From Frigidibacter mobilis (GTDB lineage: Bacteria > Pseudomonadota > Alphaproteobacteria > Rhodobacterales > Rhodobacteraceae), in assembly GCF_001620265.1 (NCBI RefSeq), contig NZ_CP012661.1:4012501-4076500 (forward strand): a stretch of 64,000 nt of DNA. The letters are read 5' to 3'. The number at the start of each line of letters is the position of its first letter. Within the stretch, counting starts at the first letter, position 1. This document shows positions 54,909-64,000 of the stretch, in pieces. Under the pieces are notes generated by a model, which was given only the letters and a program-made list of their open reading frames with translations, made no database searches and had not been told where the DNA came from. The position numbers and the translations under genes were made by a program.

Positions 54909-55103
54909 TCAGCGCTTGGCAGCAGCAAATCCGGCGGCATAGGCCTCATGCAGCGCAGCGCGCAGCGCCCAGACCGCGACTTCGTGGAAATCCAGCCCGT
55001 CACTGTTCCGGGTTTCCAGCGTCTCGACAAAGAAGTGCCTCTTCGCAATGCCGAGGACCAGCGCCTCGGGCATTGCGGGCAGGGTTTCGGTCGCTCGCGT
55101 CAT
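54909..55103 (-). CDS. DUF6900-like small protein
   Basis: 64 residues, MTRATETLPAMPEALVLGIA, then FFVETLETRNSDGLDFHEVA and LRAALHEAYAAGFAAAKR. The LETRNSDxLDFHxVAVW core is the DUF6900 signature as I know it. GGAG lies 9 nt before ATG 55103. It is often found with DUF3489 in the same type of region. Function unknown. Confidence 0.75.
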   Translation of the reverse strand: MTRATETLPAMPEALVLGIAKRHFFVETLETRNSDGLDFHEVAVWALRAALHEAYAAGFAAAKR

Positions 55104-55278
55104 GATTTGGCTCCGATCGGGGCGTGTCCTGATCGCAGAGTCGCTCTTGTCGGGCACGCGATCAACCGGAACCAGCCGCCTTTCTGCATTATCATCAGCC
55201 ACTTGAGGTCAAGGCTAGCATCATGGAGGTCATGAGAGAAAGCGAGTATTGCGCCCAATCCGGCCTATCTCGGTGCCG

Positions 55279-55619
55279 ACATAGAAGGCGCACAGGACCG
55301 GGCGGCTGGCGATCGAGAAGAAGAAGGGCACGCTGGTAAACCGGGCCCTGGCGGAGACGCTGGTGTTCCGCTTGGCTCGGCGGGAACGGGATATCTGGGT
55401 CACTTGGCCTGCCCGCGTGGCAGCACTGATGGCGGCCGAGATAGCAGCGGAGGTGGAGCAGCAGTCCGGCAAGCCGGTGACGATCGAGGCTGCAGTCGTG
55501 CAGAGGGTGCTGGAACCAATGTCAGAGAGCAGCTGGGCGCCCTCGCCGCCTCCACGTCTCCCTCAGATGACGGAGACGATGCGACTGATCGGCAAACGAT
55601 CTGGTTGCGGACGATCTGA
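55279..55619 (+). pseudogene. Phage DNA-packaging-type small protein remnant
   Basis: KKKGTLVNRALAETLVFRLA, then DIWVTWPARVAALMAAEIAA and GKPVTIEAAVVQRVLE; after a single-base slip at ~55518 (CC run) it ends NVREQLGALAAS and WLRTI. The N-terminus is missing behind a stop. Its place directly before a terminase suggests a small terminase-like protein. Confidence 0.55.
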
Positions 55620-55846
55620 CGGAGGGCCTCGACCCCGGCTTCGACGGCGCCGAAGCCTTGCTGTGCGCCTGGCGCCGGGGGAGGCGGCCGGATCCGGATC
55701 TGACGGTCTCGGAATGGGCGGACCAGCACCGCAAGCTGTTCTCACGCGCCTCGGCCGAGCCGGGGCAGTATCGAACCGCGCGCACGCCCTATCTGCGCGA
55801 GATCATGGATACACTGTCGTCGCGGCATCCGGCGCAGCGCATCAGT
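55616..55846 (+). pseudogene. Phage terminase large subunit (GpA-type), N-terminal fragment
   Basis: LTEGLDPGFDGAEALLCAWR, then DLTVSEWADQHRKLFSRASA and GQYRTARTPYLREIMDTLSS, the typical GpA opening. Homology stops at ...QRISF near 55846, before the Walker A. The downstream sequence is unrelated, so the gene and its prophage have been cut off here. Confidence 0.75.
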
Positions 55847-55935
55847 TTTCACGGCACGCGAAAAATATCGAGACCGGCATGCCAAAGAATGAGGTGGCGA
55901 TGCCACGGTAGACAGGGGCATCGCCAAGACTGTGA

Positions 55936-57351
55936 TCAACCAACCGGAATATCTGTTGCAGCGGTCTGTCCACGGATCAGAAGTAGCGATGCAAGTGCTG
56001 CAATGGCTGCGACACCTGCCCCACCGAGGAACGCGGTCTGGTACCCGGCGAGAAGCGGCGCAGCTTCATTGCCCCCACCCTGCCCCGCCGAGGCGGCTAG
56101 CGACACCATCACAGCAAGCCCCAGTGCTGATCCGACCTGATAAGTCGTGTTGATCAGGCCCGAGGCGAGGCCGGTATCCTTGGGTTCGGCTCCGCCCATA
56201 CCCGTCATTGTCACAGGAATATAAGCCAGGGACATCCCGACGGCCGCCAGCAGCGAGACCGGCAGCACGTTGGCAAGGAATTTGCCATCCGAGGGAAGCC
56301 CTGAAAACAGCACCAGTGACACCGAAAGAGCGATCAGGCCGGTTACCAGAACCGGCTTTACGCCGAACCGCCCGACCAGCGGGCCAGTGAGGCGCACCAT
56401 CATCAGCATAATCATCAGCGTCATCGGCAGCAGCGCGAGGCCAGAACCGAGAGCGGACAGGTTCAACACGCTTTGCAGGTACAGGTTGAGGAAGAACCAC
56501 AGCGGAATCCATGCCGCCCCCAGCAATGCCATCACCAGATTGCCCGCCGCCAGTCCGGGTGCACCGAAGATGCGCAGCGGCAGAAGTGGGGTTTTGGAAG
56601 TGGCTTGCAGGGTCAGAAATGCGATCATCAGAACAGCCGCGAGGCCAAGTAGCCCAAGCGTCTGTGGCACGAACCAACCGACGTGTTCACCGGTCACAAT
56701 GGCATACACCGCCGCAACCACGGACCCTGTGATCAGCGCCGAGTCGATCAGGCCGATCTTTCCCCGGTTGCCCGGAATGGCCCGCAGAACGGCGGGGCCT
56801 GCAAACAAAACCGCCAAGCCAAGTGGCAGGTTGATCAGGAAGGTCCAGGACCAGCTCATCCATTTGGTGATGACGCCGCCAAGGAACACGCCAGCCGTGC
56901 CTCCCGCAGCTGCGGAAGCGCCCCAGAAACCAAAGGCTTTGCCAAGTTCCGCAGGCCGCCCGCCGAACAGCCGCATCAGGATCGTCAGGGCGGCCGGTGC
57001 AATCAGCGCCGCGCCGACCCCTTGCAGGGAGCGCCCGGCCAGCAGCACAGTCTGGCTTTGTGCCAGACCGGCAAGCACCGAAGCCGCCGTCAGGATCGCA
57101 AAGCCGGACAGAAAGATGCGCCGGGCGCCAAAGACGTCGGCCAGCTTGCCGCCCAGCAACAGAAGGCCGCCAAAGGCGATGACATAGGCGTTGAATATCC
57201 AGCTCAGCCCCTCATCCGAAAAGCCGAGGTCAGACTGGATGGCGGGCAGGGCCACGCCGATGATGGAGGTATCGAGGATCACGATGAACTGCGCTGCGCA
57301 CAACAGTGCCAGCGCCTTCCACCGCTTTGGATCGAGGGTTGGGAGTGCCAT
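55936..57351 (-). CDS. DHA2-type MFS transporter
   Basis: A 471-residue MFS protein with about 14 predicted helices. It has DTSIIGVALPAIQSDLGFSD at the first helix, GGKLADVFGARRIFLSG (motif A) and GRSLQGVGAALIAPAALTIL (motif C-like). Drug:H+ antiporter-2 family members export small lipophilic compounds. It is divergent from the CopZ gene, and its own upstream region contains a TTGACC operator like those of the copper genes, so it is probably copper-induced. AAGGAAC precedes ATG 57351. Confidence 0.92.
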   Translation of the reverse strand: MALPTLDPKRWKALALLCAAQFIVILDTSIIGVALPAIQSDLGFSDEGLSWIFNAYVIAFGGLLLLGGKLADVFGARRIFLSGFAILTAASVLAGLAQSQTVLLAGRSLQGVGAALIAPAALTILMRLFGGRPAELGKAFGFWGASAAAGGTAGVFLGGVITKWMSWSWTFLINLPLGLAVLFAGPAVLRAIPGNRGKIGLIDSALITGSVVAAVYAIVTGEHVGWFVPQTLGLLGLAAVLMIAFLTLQATSKTPLLPLRIFGAPGLAAGNLVMALLGAAWIPLWFFLNLYLQSVLNLSALGSGLALLPMTLMIMLMMVRLTGPLVGRFGVKPVLVTGLIALSVSLVLFSGLPSDGKFLANVLPVSLLAAVGMSLAYIPVTMTGMGGAEPKDTGLASGLINTTYQVGSALGLAVMVSLAASAGQGGGNEAAPLLAGYQTAFLGGAGVAAIAALASLLLIRGQTAATDIPVG

Positions 57352-57415
57352 GGGGATGTTCCTTCAGACAGGGTTGTGCCGCGGCGAATCGCCCGGTCCT
57401 GTTTGTCGTCAGGCC

Positions 57416-57435
57416 TCCAAGGCTGTCAGGGTCAA
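57416..57435 (-). promoter_or_regulatory. CueR-like operator before the MFS gene
   Basis: The minus strand reads TTGACCCTGACAGCCTTGGA. It differs at only two positions from the copA operator (57837-57856). Confidence 0.65.
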
Positions 57436-57469
57436 GCAGCAGTTCTGCAAAATTTCTGATGCAGCCCTC

Positions 57470-57495
57470 TTGACCCTGCCACGCTGGGAAACCCC
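57470..57495 (+). promoter_or_regulatory. CueR-like operator before copZ
   Basis: TTGACCCTGCCACGCTGGGA and on. The -35-like TTGACC with a dyad in the spacer is the MerR-family layout. Confidence 0.6.
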
Positions 57496-57543
57496 AGATC
57501 AGGCAAACGGCACTTCCGCCGACCCTTCTGAAAGGATCTCAAG

Positions 57544-57735
57544 ATGATCGAACTGACCCTGCCCGGCATGACCTGCGGCGGCTGCGCACGGGGCGTCACC
57601 GCTGCCATCAAGGCAGTCGACCCGACCGCCGAAGTCGTCACTGACGTGGCCGCGCGCAAGGTGCGGGTCACCACCAAGGCCGATACCGAGACGGTGAAGG
57701 ACGCCGTCAAGAATGCGGGCTATTTGCCTGCATGA
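57544..57735 (+). CDS. copZ: CopZ-like copper chaperone (HMA domain)
   Basis: A 63-residue single HMA domain: MIELTLPGMTCGGCARGVTA with the Cu(I)-binding CxxC, then VKDAVKNAGYLPA. It delivers Cu(I) to CopA or CueR in the cytosol. AAAGGA precedes ATG 57544. Confidence 0.93.
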   Translation: MIELTLPGMTCGGCARGVTAAIKAVDPTAEVVTDVAARKVRVTTKADTETVKDAVKNAGYLPA

Positions 57736-57836
57736 CCTGAAGGCGCCGTGTGTCGCCGTGACCGGGCCGGGGGAAACCCCGGCCTTTGGCAATTCAACCG
57801 CGCAATTTCCTTTCCCGGCGGCTAGTCAGAAAACCC

Positions 57837-57865
57837 TTGACCCTGACATCGTTGGAACCCGGACA
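57837..57865 (+). promoter_or_regulatory. CueR-like operator before copA
   Basis: TTGACCCTGACATCGTTGGA followed by ACCCGG, 41 nt before the copA start. Confidence 0.65.
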
Positions 57866-57905
57866 ACGTGATTCGAAGCGCCATACATCTGAGGGGACTC
57901 GCATC

Positions 57906-60440
<2,535 letters not shown>

Positions 60441-60456
60441 GCAGGGACCCCAAATC

Positions 60457-60714
60457 ATGTCGCACAACCACATTGAACTCTTCACGACGCCGACGTGCCC
60501 AGACTGCGTAATCCTCAAGCGATGGCTGGAGGCGCAGGGACTGGTTTATATCGAGCGGGACCTTCGCAACCCGGGGATCGCCGAAGAGGCCCGCCGCCGA
60601 ACTGGCCTGCGTATTGCCCCGATCACGATCATTGACGGGAAGGCGCTGTGGGGGCCAGCGGCAGACCAGATCGCCCGTCTGCGGCCGCTGATCGGCGTCG
60701 CCCACGCGGATTGA
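60457..60714 (+). CDS. Small glutaredoxin/thioredoxin-fold protein (CPDC)
   Basis: An 85-residue protein with IELFTTPTCPDCVILKRWLE, a CPDC redox site, and a cis-Pro loop (LRIAPITIIDGKALWG). It follows copA by 16 nt and probably acts in thiol homeostasis under copper, e.g. as a glutathione- or Cu-linked reductase (inference). Confidence 0.88.
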   Translation: MSHNHIELFTTPTCPDCVILKRWLEAQGLVYIERDLRNPGIAEEARRRTGLRIAPITIIDGKALWGPAADQIARLRPLIGVAHAD

Positions 60715-60734
60715 AGCCGACCGGCAAAAGGCGC

Positions 60735-60765
60735 TTGACCTTCCAACGATGGAAAGGTTCACGAT
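60735..60765 (+). promoter_or_regulatory. CueR-like operator/promoter before cueR
   Basis: TTGACCTTCCAACGATGGAA and AGGTT: ACCTTCC pairs imperfectly with GGAAAGGT inside a 19-bp spacer, the MerR-type promoter layout. Autoregulation is expected. Confidence 0.65.
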
Positions 60766-60809
60766 GTCCTCAATCAGGTCACGCCATCCAGACCTAAGGG
60801 AGAACCACC

Positions 60810-61262
60810 ATGAACATCGGTGACGTTGCCAAGGCCACGGGTATTTCGGCCAAGATGATCCGCTATTACGAAGACACCGGTCTGATCCGCGCCGCCTTGC
60901 GCACCTATTCGGGCTATCGTGTCTATACCGAGAATGACATCCAGACGCTGCGCTTTGTCCGTCGTGCCCGCGATCTGGGCTTCACCGTCAAGCAGATCAA
61001 CGACCTGCTGACCCTGTGGCGTGATCGCGACCGCGCCAGCGCCGATGTAAAGCAGATCGCGATGGGCCACGTCGCAGAACTTGAGAAGAAGATGAGGGAA
61101 CTGAAGGAGATGACGGGAACCCTGCGTCACTTGGCATCAAACTGTCAGGGCGACAACAGGCCGGATTGCCCGATCCTGATGTCACTCGGCAATGCCGCCC
61201 CGGATGCTCCTGCCCCCCCGCTGCGTGACCGCAAGAAGACCCGCGGTTTCGAGCGGGTGTGA
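60810..61262 (+). CDS. cueR: CueR, Cu(I)-responsive MerR-type regulator
   Basis: A 150-residue MerR-family activator: MNIGDVAKATGISAKMIRYY, then EDTGLIRAALRTYSGYRVYT (DNA-binding winged HTH) and a dimerisation helix, ending with the metal loop ASNCQGDNRPDCPIL, with the two Cys of CueR-type Cu(I)/Ag(I) sensors. GGGAGAA precedes the ATG. It likely controls all four operators listed. Confidence 0.94.
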   Translation: MNIGDVAKATGISAKMIRYYEDTGLIRAALRTYSGYRVYTENDIQTLRFVRRARDLGFTVKQINDLLTLWRDRDRASADVKQIAMGHVAELEKKMRELKEMTGTLRHLASNCQGDNRPDCPILMSLGNAAPDAPAPPLRDRKKTRGFERV

Positions 61263-61384
61263 CAGGCCAACTGGTTCGCTCGCAGCGCAGACGCCCTCTC
61301 GGGGTGACAACCACCCTTCAAGATTTCCACAGGAGTTTTTCACATGACCCCTGTGCCGGCCACACATGGCACCATGCTGATGCT

Positions 61385-61585
61385 ATGCTGACCGATTGCA
61401 TCACTCGGGGTGGGCAAGCCGTTCTGGAGGATATGAGGGTCGACTTCACCTCGGGGACGCCGGGTTTCGCGAAGGTGTTGGAAGTGGAGGAAATCGAGGC
61501 GATCCTCGGTTACATCAAATCGACGTGGCCTGAACCCATTCGCAGGGCTCAGGCCGAAGGGTCCCAAGGGATGCCCGTCAACTGA
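61385..61585 (+). pseudogene. Cytochrome c C-terminal fragment
   Basis: GGQAVLEDMRVDFTSGTPGF, then VLEVEEIEAILGYIKSTWPE resembles the C-terminal helix of small cytochrome c proteins found in copper regions. The heme-binding CxxCH half is missing. Just upstream (61344) an AGGAG plus ATG opens a 15-codon frame that stops at once. Likely a remnant. Confidence 0.6.
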
Positions 61586-61866
61586 CGGGCGACCTTGCCT
61601 GGTCGGGCTGACAGCAGCCCCTCGTCATAGCGGAGAACCGCAACACCATTGCATGACGGCGGGCCGTATAGTGCGACGTGCCAATATCATCCGCTCCCAC
61701 GGCAGCAGCGCTTGGTCCACAACCTGCAGATAGTCGTCCAGATCGGCAGCTTTGCGCAGCAAATGGAACGCAGCCCGTCTATCTACCGCATTGGCGCCCC
61801 CAACCAAGCCGTCACCGTCAGAGGCGATTGTCTGTTCTCCACTAGGTCGTGGTTCATCTGACTCAT
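61586..61866. other. Intergenic, no gene recognised
   Basis: 281 bp between the cytochrome fragment and the convergent YVTN gene. A short minus-strand frame (61625-61807) has no family features. Confidence 0.45.
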
Positions 61867-62955
61867 TTACTGCTTGAGGTAGGTGACCCCATTCGGGCCA
61901 AACCCCACAGCATGCGTTGCCAAGACTTGGTGCGTTTCCGTGTCGATCGTGGACATGCTTCCATCATTTGAATTTGTCACGAATGCCATTGTGCCATCGG
62001 TACTGATTGCGACGCCGTGGGCACCCATGCCCACCGTCACGGTGGCGATAGCGGAACCACTGGTCACCGCGATTACCGACACCTCGTCACTTGGCTTGGT
62101 GTCCGTTCCCTGATTGGCCACAAAAATCTTGGTTCCGTCCGGCGTCACATAAAGCTGGATTGGCGCATCGCCCACCGGGATGCGGTCAATGACTTTCAAA
62201 GACGTCATATCGATCACTGCCACTGCGTCGTCATCTCGCAGCGAGACATAGGCACGGCTGCCGTCGGGAAGGAAGGCAACCTGAACCGGGGCTGATCCGA
62301 CAGCGATGCGGCTGACCTCGCCAAGCGTATGGGCGTCTATGAGCGAGACGGTGCCATCCTGGACATTCGCCACCAGCAGGTGCTGTCCGTTCGGGGACAG
62401 CCGCAGCCCGTGTGGATAGTCACCGGTCGGGACGGTCGCGACTACGATACCTGCCTGCAGATCGACAACTGACAGCGTGTCATCCCCGGCATTGGTCACA
62501 AAGGCCCGGCGCCCTTCCTGATCTGTCACCACATGTGCGGGGTGGTCACCGACCTCGATCTCAGTTGCGGCTTCTTCGAGGGCAAGAGGGTCCATGATCA
62601 GCAATCGTCCGCTGCCGCCAGCATGGCCATGGCCTTCGCCATGAGCCGCATCGGCAGGCGCGCCGACGACCAGCAGGCGTCGCCCATCTGCACCGATCTG
62701 AATGTTGTGCGGGGCGACTCCGACAGCCACCTTCATGACGGTTCCCGCTGATAGATCGACCCGGCTGACCGTATTGCCGCGTTCGTCTGCCGTGAAGACA
62801 AAGTCGGTTCCTGCAGCGGTCTCAGCCATACCCAGGGCGGGAAGGGACAGGAGGACGAGCAGCGCGATGCCTGGCAGGATCCGACGTGGATGATGCACCA
62901 GCGCCATGGAGGGAGTCAGGGTCGAAAGGGATGGCGACATTTCAGTTTTCCTCAT
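61867..62955 (-). CDS. Exported YVTN/beta-propeller repeat protein
   Basis: A 362-residue protein with an N-terminal signal peptide (PGIALLVLLSLPALGMAETA; cleavage near ALGMA). It is followed by about seven blades with YVTN-like repeats, e.g. RRAFVTNAGDDTLSVVDLQA, QHLLVANVQDGTVSLIDAHT, TKIFVANQGTD and MAFVTNSNDGSMSTIDTET in part. A His-rich loop (HGEGHGHAGG) could bind metal. It is the last gene of the copper operon with DUF411 and the second ATPase. Periplasmic; function unknown. Confidence 0.9.
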   Translation of the reverse strand: MRKTEMSPSLSTLTPSMALVHHPRRILPGIALLVLLSLPALGMAETAAGTDFVFTADERGNTVSRVDLSAGTVMKVAVGVAPHNIQIGADGRRLLVVGAPADAAHGEGHGHAGGSGRLLIMDPLALEEAATEIEVGDHPAHVVTDQEGRRAFVTNAGDDTLSVVDLQAGIVVATVPTGDYPHGLRLSPNGQHLLVANVQDGTVSLIDAHTLGEVSRIAVGSAPVQVAFLPDGSRAYVSLRDDDAVAVIDMTSLKVIDRIPVGDAPIQLYVTPDGTKIFVANQGTDTKPSDEVSVIAVTSGSAIATVTVGMGAHGVAISTDGTMAFVTNSNDGSMSTIDTETHQVLATHAVGFGPNGVTYLKQ

Positions 62956-62988
62956 GGTTTCTGCAGTAACGTAGCCAATTGAAGAAGG

Positions 62989-63468
62989 TCATGCGGCAGC
63001 ATGGTGGCTAAAGACCGTCGTGCTGCCGTCCCGGTTGATCAAGAACACGTCGTAGGCATCACGCTCGGTTTCCGCGCCCATTCCAGGCGATCCGAACGGC
63101 ATACCGGGCACAGCAAGGCCGATGGCGTCGGGGCGTTCCTCGATCAGACGACGAATGTCGGCCGGGGGAACGTGGCCTTCGACCATATATCCATCGACCC
63201 GCGCCGTATGGCACGAGGCCATCTTCGTGGGGACACCGTTATCGGACTTGTAGCGCATGAGCAGGGTACCTGCGCTTGGCTCGGTCGTGACCGCGAAGCC
63301 ATCGGTTTCGAGAATCTCGATCCAGGCGGAACAGCAGCCGCAACTGGGGTCTTTCAAGACGTGGATCGCCGGTTCGGCACCTTGTGCCAAGGAGCGCAAT
63401 GGCGATGCTGCCAATAGAGCCGTTGCGCCGATCAGGACCGCGCGTCGAGGCAGAGTGTTCATTGTCAT
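62989..63468 (-). CDS. DUF411 periplasmic metal-binding protein
   Basis: A 159-residue protein with an N-terminal export signal (NTLPRRAVLIGATALLAASP; the RR suggests Tat). It carries the DUF411 core HVLKDPSCGCCSAWIEILET, MRYKSDNGVPTKMASCHTA and VEGHVPPADIRRLI; the CGCC and CH residues are the presumed copper ligands. The start is uncertain: an in-frame GTG at 63537 overlaps the ATPase stop. Often adjacent to copper resistance genes, as here. Confidence 0.88.
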   Translation of the reverse strand: MTMNTLPRRAVLIGATALLAASPLRSLAQGAEPAIHVLKDPSCGCCSAWIEILETDGFAVTTEPSAGTLLMRYKSDNGVPTKMASCHTARVDGYMVEGHVPPADIRRLIEERPDAIGLAVPGMPFGSPGMGAETERDAYDVFLINRDGSTTVFSHHAAA

Positions 63469-63533
63469 CAGGTTTTCCATTTTATTCGAGAATTTGACAG
63501 TGTTTGACGAACCGCAATTGCAACTCACCACAG

Positions 63534-64000
<467 letters not shown>

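Noticed and set aside
55850..55935. Continuation of the terminase gene
   Set aside because: The frame stays open, but the residues (HGTRKISRPACQ...) no longer match a terminase.

Overview
The window is GC-rich DNA of an alphaproteobacterium, most likely a Rhodobacterales (Paracoccus/Rhodobacter-like) genome or large plasmid. The clues are a GTTC-N7-GTTC LexA box, an imuA-imuB-dnaE2 mutasome and the style of the plasmid-type accessory genes. No rRNA, CRISPR array or complete tRNA was seen.

Left part (1-31.5 kb): an integrative element ending in a large serine recombinase. The last codons of that gene run into a 3' fragment of an initiator-type tRNA-Met (31478-31525, minus strand), which marks an attachment site. 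The element carries a toprim protein, a giant strawberry-notch-like methyltransferase/helicase, ArdB- and ArdC-type antirestriction proteins, a Phd/PIN toxin-antitoxin pair, a ParB-like protein, many small conserved unknown genes, and an SOS cassette (imuA, imuB, dnaE2, an SRAP/YedK-type protein and dinB) around one LexA box. Two families of repeated 5' leaders precede many of its genes.

Inside the strawberry-notch gene sits a 6.35 kb transposon-like element (2768-9115). It has perfect 164-bp terminal inverted repeats, three consecutive tyrosine recombinases (a RIT-like trio) and, convergent to them, an AEP primase-helicase of TOTE type. This is the most unusual object in the window.

Middle (31.8-43.6 kb): a Gabija defence locus (gajA, gajB) whose gajA is split by an IS66-family element with an exact 8-bp target duplication (AATTCGTT). 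Next to it is a small integrase-bearing element with a VRR-NUC nuclease, HTH proteins and a putative replication initiator whose gene contains 23-bp-spaced iterons, suggesting an internal origin.

43.7-51.6 kb holds a complete high-affinity potassium system, kdpF-A-B-C-D-E, preceded by an extra 27-aa membrane peptide. 52.3-52.9 kb holds a DUF1989/urea-carboxylase-associated gene. 52.9-55.9 kb is a scrap yard with DUF3489 copies, a terminase fragment and small unknown genes.

55.9-64 kb is a copper region: a DHA2-type MFS exporter, a CopZ-like chaperone, a CopA ATPase, a small CPDC glutaredoxin-like protein and CueR. Four TTGACC-type CueR-like operators include one in front of the MFS gene. A second, divergent copper operon follows (copper ATPase end, DUF411 protein, YVTN beta-propeller protein).

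A caution: nearly all frameshifts in this window lie in mobile elements and Gabija. Each one I traced in detail is repaired by lengthening a homopolymer run by one base. They may be uncorrected sequencing errors in multicopy DNA rather than true decay.
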